A stretch of DNA of 64,000 nt from Simmondsia chinensis (lineage: Eukaryota; Streptophyta; Magnoliopsida; Caryophyllales; Simmondsiaceae). The stretch is from the NCBI GenBank assembly GCA_018398585.1, contig JAGTTD010000010.1, positions 6,527,501-6,591,500 of the forward strand. The letters are read 5' to 3'. Below, piece after piece: positions 58,125-64,000 of this stretch. Below the pieces are notes generated by a model. It had not been told where the DNA came from and did no database searches. It saw nothing but the letters and a program-made list of their open reading frames with translations. The position numbers and the translations under genes were made by a program. Within the stretch, counting starts at the first letter, position 1; every line of letters begins with the position of its first letter.

Positions 58125-58715
58125 TGTTAGGAATATGCCTCAAATTTATGTAATTTAGTTATAAGTCTCGCGGTTAGCAAGTCGATCGATCTGGAGCATG
58201 GGAGTACCAGAGGGGGTGCCGATCGATCGGGAGCCCAAATACGCGTGACCTAATTCGCTTAGTATAAATAGACCCTCAAGGCTTCTATTTTAGGTATCCA
58301 ATCAAAATTAAGAGAGAGCCATCGTAATAGAATTTGGGAGCATTACGAGAGTTTAGAGGGAGTGACTTAGTAATTCTTCATAGATCTCGTTCACAGGAAG
58401 TGTCATTGTAATTCTTCCATTATTCATACTCAATAAAAAATCTTCATCTCCGCCCGTAGTTTTCTCCCCTCTCGGTTGAAGAGGGTTTTCCACGTAAATC
58501 TTTGTGTTCTTCATTTGTTCTCTTTTATCCTCTTTTGTTTACTTCTCTTGTGTGTTATAGTATTTGAATTGAATCCAGTTCTGGGGTGTTAAGTTCCACA
58601 TGAAGGAGGTATTAATTTCCTAACAAGTTGATATCGGAGTATATCAAGTTTGTCCAAGATTTTTCCTCACAAATTGGTATCATAATATATTAGATTTGTC
58701 CAGATTACCTCAATA
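58125..58715 (+). repeat. Element E right LTR
   Basis: Pairs with 55657-56287, differing by the loss of part of the palindrome cluster and scattered substitutions. Confidence 0.87.
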
Positions 58716-58910
58716 TATATGGGGTTGGAGGTTTCAATTAGAGATTGTAATATTTGATTTCATAGTGAATTGAGGCATCCGTTGGGTCCCATGGTTTTTT
58801 CCTCTAGTTGAGAGAGGATTTCCATGTACTTTTGGTGTGTTGTTTTTCGTTATTGTTTTGTTATTTTTACGCTTCGTTTGTGCTTGATTGTGAATTTTCC
58901 CAACAAATCT

Positions 58911-61235
58911 AATACTATCCCATTTTGATAATAATATTAGCAATAATGGAAATTCATCATTTAAGCACTCGACATTTTATTATGTATAATGAGGTATCAT
59001 GAATTCTCAATGTTTTTCCATCTAGGTACCATAACCGAATCAAGTGAACTTTTGTCAGAATACATCAAATAGAATTGCTAATTAGGCACATGATTCTATA
59101 ATATATGTGCCATGTTAGAGTTTTAGATAAAACTACAATGTATTCCGACAAAGATAACCCATATATCAGCAGTATCTGTGCTAAGTTAGCATTTTCAAAG
59201 GAAAAGCTCCTCATATTATAATAGAAAGTACCTTGATGATAAAATTTTTAAATTTTAGGATACCCTTTTTTTTTTTTTTTTTTTTTTAATGCTAAGAAGA
59301 TGAGAAATCTTCAAGTACAAAGAGTTCCCAAAAAGAGTACTGAAAGGAAAAACTAAATAAAGTACAAGATTATTCATTCCATAGTCTAACTATGCAACAT
59401 GATCAAAGCTAAGCAAGTGAAGCGCCTAACTTTGAACATGGTCTACAATAAAGCTAATTAGGCAAGAAAAGAAACATTTTTGCCGATGAATTGGACTAAA
59501 GTAGATGAGTTAACCAATTTGATGGTGGTAACTATGGACGTATGTTCAGGATGGGACTGAGTACGAGATACCGTAAAACTAGTGATAGTCGATGTCAGAA
59601 GGGTTGTGGAGGTCGACCTATATGGATCCTCCAAGTAATGATGTATGGAGATGTCTGAACATCCGACTAACGTTCTAAACCATGTAATTACGCTCAACTC
59701 TATGGTGTTAAGACTTTAGGATTACCTTCATCTTTCCTTACAACCTCAAAGTTCTGTTCCATCAATGACAATTCCCTTTCATCAAAGTATATACCAAGAA
59801 CGCATGGCTAATAACGTATTTTGCAGTCATCAACTCAAATTTGAGAACTGCAAAACAAATTTTAAGATACTTAAATAATAAAATATTTAGAGTATTTATT
59901 GTATGTTAGAAAATGTTAAGGCAAGTGAATTATATATCATCAAAATTTTAACTAGATAATTAAGTGATAAATTTTTAAAATAATAAACAACGTTACAGAA
60001 AAAAGTAATTAATGAGTAATTCTAATTTAAGTGATAGATCTGTTGATAAGAAAAATTCAAATAGCTGTTGTATTTTATAGTTATATTTAGTAAATACAAA
60101 TTAATATATGTGAACAAAATATTTATTAGCTTACATATAATTGTCATTTAAAAATTATTTATTAAGGGTGGCATACCGACTATTACCAACTTTAAGGTTT
60201 AAACATGAACTTACATGACTTATTATTCTACCAGGAGATTGGGTAATGTTAAATTTTTATCGGGCCTAAAACGGAGTTGGCACACAAGATCCACATATAA
60301 ATCCAAGTAGGATTTCATTCCAAAACCAATTGACAATAGGTGGAGTAACTCATGAAGCTTATAAGGTGATCTCTTTTCTCTCACAACTCCAATGTGGAAT
60401 TCTAATTATTAGACTCACATGTGGAATCTCAACAGATAACAGTTCTAGTCTTTTTTTAATTCATTAATGATAAAAATAGAAATTAAATAAAATAATTTTA
60501 TCATTATAAATAAATAATTACTATTTAATAGAAAATTATATTTTGTATATATATAAAAAGGATAATAACATTTTGAAAAATAAAAAAATGAGACTCGAAC
60601 TCATGATCACTGCCAAAGGAAAATAGAATTAGTTCTATGTAAATTTTAATAATTTTTTAAAGCCTGCTATATTAAAATATAATTTAATCAATGTTTTACG
60701 ACTTTTGTTTCCAATAATGAACTATATAAGAAAATTAAACCCAAAAAATAGATACTATAATTAATATATTATATATATAACATATATGAGTCCTTTGGAA
60801 CATTAACAAACTTCACAGTATTATTATTTTATTGAGTACATAGAATATATCAATGGTATATGACAGGTTTGACTTGATTATTGTTAGGTCTAATCCTTGA
60901 TCCTTTACTTAGAATATTATGATCTATCGAGTTTAGTAAGAGTTTAAAGTGACAAATATTTTTTAATTTTAAAAAAATTAATCTTGACCAACGACGAGGT
61001 TGAACATCGTAATTTGATCCAAGAGCCAATTTGACTAGTCCAATCCTCATTTGGCTTTATGTTCATTCTAATTCCATCCAAATTCAGAGGTACAAAAATC
61101 TCAAGTTTTCTAGGTTAGTTATTGTTGAAAAATCAAAAAATAAGCACAATGAAAGCGGAAAGAAAAAACACAAAAATAAATTCTATAATAGAGTTGTCTA
61201 CCAAAATTGAGCCTTACAGTCATCCCTTCTTTTAA
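58911..61235. other. AT-rich spacer, no gene seen
   Basis: It contains a T-run (59265-59287) and frames below 80 codons only. The minus strand of about 60592-60612 reads gatcatgagttcgagtctc, which resembles a polymerase III B box and might be a relic tRNA-derived SINE, but no A box or body was found. Confidence 0.45.
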
Positions 61236-61300
61236 TATGATGCACTTGTTATTGCAATTGCAAACGGAAGGAGAGGTAGAGGATTGTTATTGCAATTGCA

Positions 61301-61447
61301 AACGGAAGGAGAGGTAGAGGAAGGCCTTGGAAAAGATGGGTGGAGACGATTATACATGACCTCATCCTACTGAACCTAAATGAGGAGATGACCTTAGATA
61401 GAGTCGAGTGGCGGGTTAGAATAGATATAGTTGATGTAGTGGTTTAG
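61301..61447 (+). pseudogene. RTE LINE reverse transcriptase C-terminal remnant
   Basis: Forty-eight codons up to the natural stop, rich in Arg/Gly at the start (NGRGRGRPWKRW), then LNLNEEMTLDRVEWRVRI. This tail segment is conserved in RTE-type plant ORFs and has no catalytic residues itself. The rest of the ORF is not in the window. Confidence 0.7.
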
Positions 61448-61727
61448 GAAGGAGGGGTATAACGAGACTAGTGCGTAGAACCCCTAGGCTCTCACATTAG
61501 ATATTTGCTATTTTGTTACTGGTTTTTTGCTGCTTTGTTTTGTTGCGTCCTTCTTACTTTATTTTGTTGCGACTTACTTTTTACTTTTTACTTGTTACTT
61601 TCTACTTTTTACTTTCATACTTTTCGGTTGTAGTCTGCGTCTACCATTTGTTTCTTGGGTTGGGGCATGTGGACACAATCTTTCTTCAGGGTAACCCTTT
61701 GAAGGCGTAAGGCTGTGTACACTTCAC

Positions 61728-62348
61728 TCATGGTTATTAAAATCCCGATTTAATCTTAGAATCTTATGATTCTACGATTCCACAATGGTCTACCATCTGA
61801 ATCCTAAGTAGAATCTTATTTTTATTGAATCTTATGATTAATTGATATTACATGAAATTAACGGATAAGATAGTAATACGATTTTATGATTTTACCGATC
61901 CGACCTCGATTCAACCAATGCATACAAATAAAAAGTTCAATGTAAAAAAAAAATGAAGCATATATAATAGACGAACTTACTTTATTAGCTTTAAGTAAAA
62001 GAAAGTTAATTAAACATTTATATACTTTCAAGAAACTTAAATTAAGTTTTGTTTTATGTGTTTAACCTTAATATAAAGTGTGATTAGTAGAATATATATT
62101 TCAAAAGCTCACATGAAGATTGTTGCATACAATGACGCATCTATATTGCATGATAATAATTTTATCATATTTGATTGTATTTCGTACATATACTCATGTA
62201 AGTTGAGGTCTTATTAATAATTTTTGAACTGTATAATTGATATATACTAAAAAAAATTATATTATACATATAGTAGAATCGATTCTATGATTTCAATTCT
62301 AAAAATTCCTACCGATTTTAAGTAGAATCCCGATCTTGACAACCTTGA
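61728..62348. mobile_element. MITE-like insertion in the LINE tail
   Basis: Inverted ends TCATGGTTATTAAAATCCCG (left) and the complement of ...CGATCTTGACAACCTTGA (right) match at about 24 of 33 positions. The interior is AT-rich without an ORF. The insertion separates two parts of the LINE/SINE 3' tail that are contiguous in other copies. The TSD is unclear, so the superfamily is not assigned. Confidence 0.65.
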
Positions 62349-62510
62349 TCTCCCCCCCAGACCTTGCTAGGGCGGGGATCCTTGAGGCACTGAGTGGTTG
62401 TTGTTGTTGCACTTGGTATTCCAATCAAGATGTTCTCATCTTGAATCATTAGGCAGTACTCACTTGTGCACGTGGCCTAGCATTTAAAAAAAAAATAATA
62501 ATAATAATAA

Positions 62511-63738
62511 TCTAACTATATGTCAATATATCAAAAACTAATCAAACTCTATTTTCTAACCAAAAAATTACCCAACTCTAACTTTTCTACAAAAAAATAA
62601 CTCGACTCTAACTTTTCTACCAAAAACTAACCGAACTCTAAAATTAATCTAAAAATAACCCAACTCTAAATATTTGATTTAAAAAATACTGAATTGTGAT
62701 GCGTGGTATGATCTTCTGATAATATATTTTTCTTCTACGTATTTTTGTTTGGTTTGTGCTCTGTAAGACTGCAAAAGAACCAAGCCAGCTCACGAGCCAG
62801 TTTGACTCGGCTCGTTAAGGGCTCGGCTGGGTTATCTAAGCCGACTTAAGAGCCTGCTCAATTCATTTAAGGGTGGTTCGTTTAAATCAATTAGCCAAAT
62901 CAATCCAAGGCTGACTCGGCTTGAAAGGCTCACGAGCTGGCCCGATTATTGGCTCGCATCTCTATATTGCAGAATTGAGTTATATGTATTTTTTTTATTC
63001 CTAATTTCCATATATGATTTATTTTATTATTATTTTATGAAAATCTAAGTAACAGTAATGCTAAATGAGTTTAACAAGCCTAATAAATGAGCTTAACAAG
63101 CCCGATAATGAGCGCAATGAGCTGGCAAAACTCAAATAGCCAGCTCGCCAAATAATGAAGCCTAACTGATACTGATACCGAGCCGGTCTTATTTAGTAAC
63201 CAAGTTGAGCAGAGGACAAATATGTGGCGTAGTTAGATAAATGATACCGATACAGAGCTGGTCCTATTTAGTTAACGAGCCGAGCAAAGCAAGCTGTTGT
63301 TCGGCTTAGCTCATTTGTAGCCCTAGTTCTCTGGTTGTATTCCTCTATTGTTTTTTTTATTCTCTGCCCCGGGATGTTGCCTGTTTGTGGGGTTATACTC
63401 AATTATCGAAAAAATATATTTTTAATGTGGTTAGGTGGGAAAAGAAATTAAGCCAAACCAAAAATATATAGACAAAAAAAATACGGTCAAAGCGTCATAC
63501 CATACATCATACTTAGCCACCAATTCAGTATTTTTGTAAATTAATTTTAGAATTTGGTTATTTTTATGTAAAAAAGTTAGAGTTTGGTTTTTTTTTGTTA
63601 GAAAATAGAGTTGGGCTATTTTTTGGTAGAAAAATTAGAGTTGATTATTTTTTGGTAGAAAAGTTAGAGTTCAATTATTTTTTGATTAAAAAATAGAATC
63701 AGATTATATTTTGATATATTGACATATAGTTATATTAT
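62511..63738. mobile_element. Foldback-type element with arms of about 200 bp
   Basis: The left arm (62511-62713) and the right arm (63495-63738) are inverted copies, each with internal iterations of caactctaacttttctacc-like units. Arms begin tctaactatatgtcaatat. Long inverted arms without a transposase resemble foldback or Mutator-like non-autonomous elements; no clean TSD was found. Confidence 0.7.
62765..63326. mobile_element. hAT-like MITE in the loop of the foldback element
   Basis: Degenerate inverted ends (aagactgcaaaagaaccaag and the complement of cttagctcatttgtagccct) and flanking tgctctgt (62757-62764) and ttctctgg (63327-63334), six of eight matching, suggest a hAT-type insertion. 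The interior repeats gagccggctcg-like sequence in both orientations. No ORF is present. Confidence 0.6.
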
Positions 63739-64000
63739 TTTTAAATTAATTATTGTTTAAAAATAAATAAATAAAGATGTTCTCATCAATGAAGTAATGT
63801 TCCCCATTTTGAGTGCCTGAAAAAAACAGAAAAAAAAAAAAAAGAAATTTGAAGTAATGATTCTTTTATGTTTCTTTGGCCGCACGCCTCCAAATCATAG
63901 GTTTTTTTCTCAAAATTATTATTATTAGGGTAAAAATTATTATTATTAAAATAATAGCATGACTTAAAAAAATAATAGTTATAAAATTACCTTAAAAATA
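63739..64000. other. AT-rich end of window
   Basis: Simple-sequence AT-rich DNA with A-runs (63827-63843) and att-type triplets; no gene is seen. Confidence 0.6.

Larger units (their letters stand above)
55657..58715 (+). mobile_element. Element E: internally deleted Ty1/copia retrotransposon
   Basis: LTRs of 631 and 591 bp start (T/G)GTTAGGAATATG and end in ttaaca/tcaata; flanking tatac (55652-55656) and tatat (58716-58720) form a TSD with one change. PBS-like sequences follow the left LTR and a purine tract (gtcaaggtggaggt) precedes the right one. Gag and protease are recognisable, but integrase, RT and most of RNase H are deleted. Confidence 0.87.
55163..58905 (+). mobile_element. Solo LTR F, interrupted by copia element E
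   Basis: It starts TGTTAAGA, ends TTCCCAACA and has a perfect TSD aatct (55158-55162 and 58906-58910). Without element E it is about 0.68 kb and has no internal domain, so it is a solo LTR. Units of about 45 bp (ggttggtgactcgccgtgcagcagttac-like) repeat at 55480-55625 and also occur in the family copy at 22801-23464, in opposite orientation. Confidence 0.82.
61236..62412 (+). mobile_element. RTE-type LINE 3' end, interrupted by a MITE-like insertion
   Basis: A coding remnant at 61301-61447 (GRGRPWKRWVETIIHDLILL to EMTLDRVEWRVRI, then stop) matches the C-terminal end of RTE-clade plant LINE proteins. A 38-bp tandem duplication just upstream (61247-61322) breaks the frame. After a T-rich 3' UTR comes the terminal region shared with the SINEs (tcttcagggtaaccc 61684-61698, aaggctgtgtacacttcac, and after the insertion ccagaccttgctagggcggg and ccttgaggcactgag) and a (TTG)n tail ending near 62411. 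The LINE is strongly 5'-truncated. Confidence 0.75.

Noticed and set aside
59458..59697. Minus-strand ORF of 79 codons as a host gene exon
   Set aside because: Low-complexity Ser/Thr-rich translation without a recognisable domain, splice context or similar copy in the window.
60592..60612. tRNA gene or tRNA-derived SINE
   Set aside because: Only a B-box-like stretch on the minus strand; no A box, cloverleaf or SINE body is visible.

Overview
The window reads as intergenic heterochromatin of a flowering plant. I found no convincing intact host gene. It is AT-rich and made almost entirely of nested transposable elements of plant types: an Athila-like and a Tekay-like Ty3/gypsy element, Ty1/copia elements, L1-type and RTE-type LINE remnants, Au-like SINE tails, hAT-like MITEs and a large retrotransposon derivative (LARD). 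The species cannot be named from the sequence. Element borders below rest on paired LTRs, target site duplications (TSDs), primer binding sites (PBS) and polypurine tracts (PPT) read by eye; small errors in border position are possible.

Layout. 1-2502: flank without genes. 2503-19558: element A, a short non-autonomous LTR retrotransposon (about 2.9 kb once its guests are removed) carrying an ORF with a PTB-like RNA recognition motif. Inside A sit element B (4615-16190, minus strand, decayed Athila-like element with an intact extra ORF) and element C (16264-18862, a second small non-autonomous LTR element with perfect TSD). A 5S-rRNA-headed SINE sits in one LTR of B. 19564-23632: degenerate tandem repeats, an internally deleted LINE and a solo-LTR-like repeat. 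23633-29775: decayed copia element G with another 5S-headed SINE in its right LTR. 29776-34667: an unidentified ORF between direct repeats, a LINE RNase H fragment and a SINE tail.

34668-53063: element H, a LARD with about 9 kb of internal DNA lacking gag/pol but holding four tandem arrays. A 2.2 kb solo LTR (J) and a hAT-like MITE have inserted into its first array, and element I (44837-52658, minus strand), a nearly intact chromodomain gypsy element with perfect TSD, sits in its right LTR. 53064-64000: a third 5S-headed SINE (17-bp TSD), solo LTR F (perfect TSD) containing the deleted copia element E, a long gene-free stretch, the 3' end of an RTE-type LINE broken by a MITE-like insertion, and a foldback element containing a hAT-like MITE.

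How the parts relate. Only element I looks recently able to encode its own proteins, and even it has a frame break in gag. A, C and H are non-autonomous and would need enzymes from relatives. The SINEs have a 5S rRNA head and a 3' tail that also ends the RTE-type LINE in this window, which suggests that LINE family as their mobilising partner. The least ordinary signals are this SINE/LINE pair, the RRM ORF of element A, the hairpin-bearing array of H with one compensatory base change, and palindromic CCGATCGATCGG clusters shared by two unrelated retrotransposon families.
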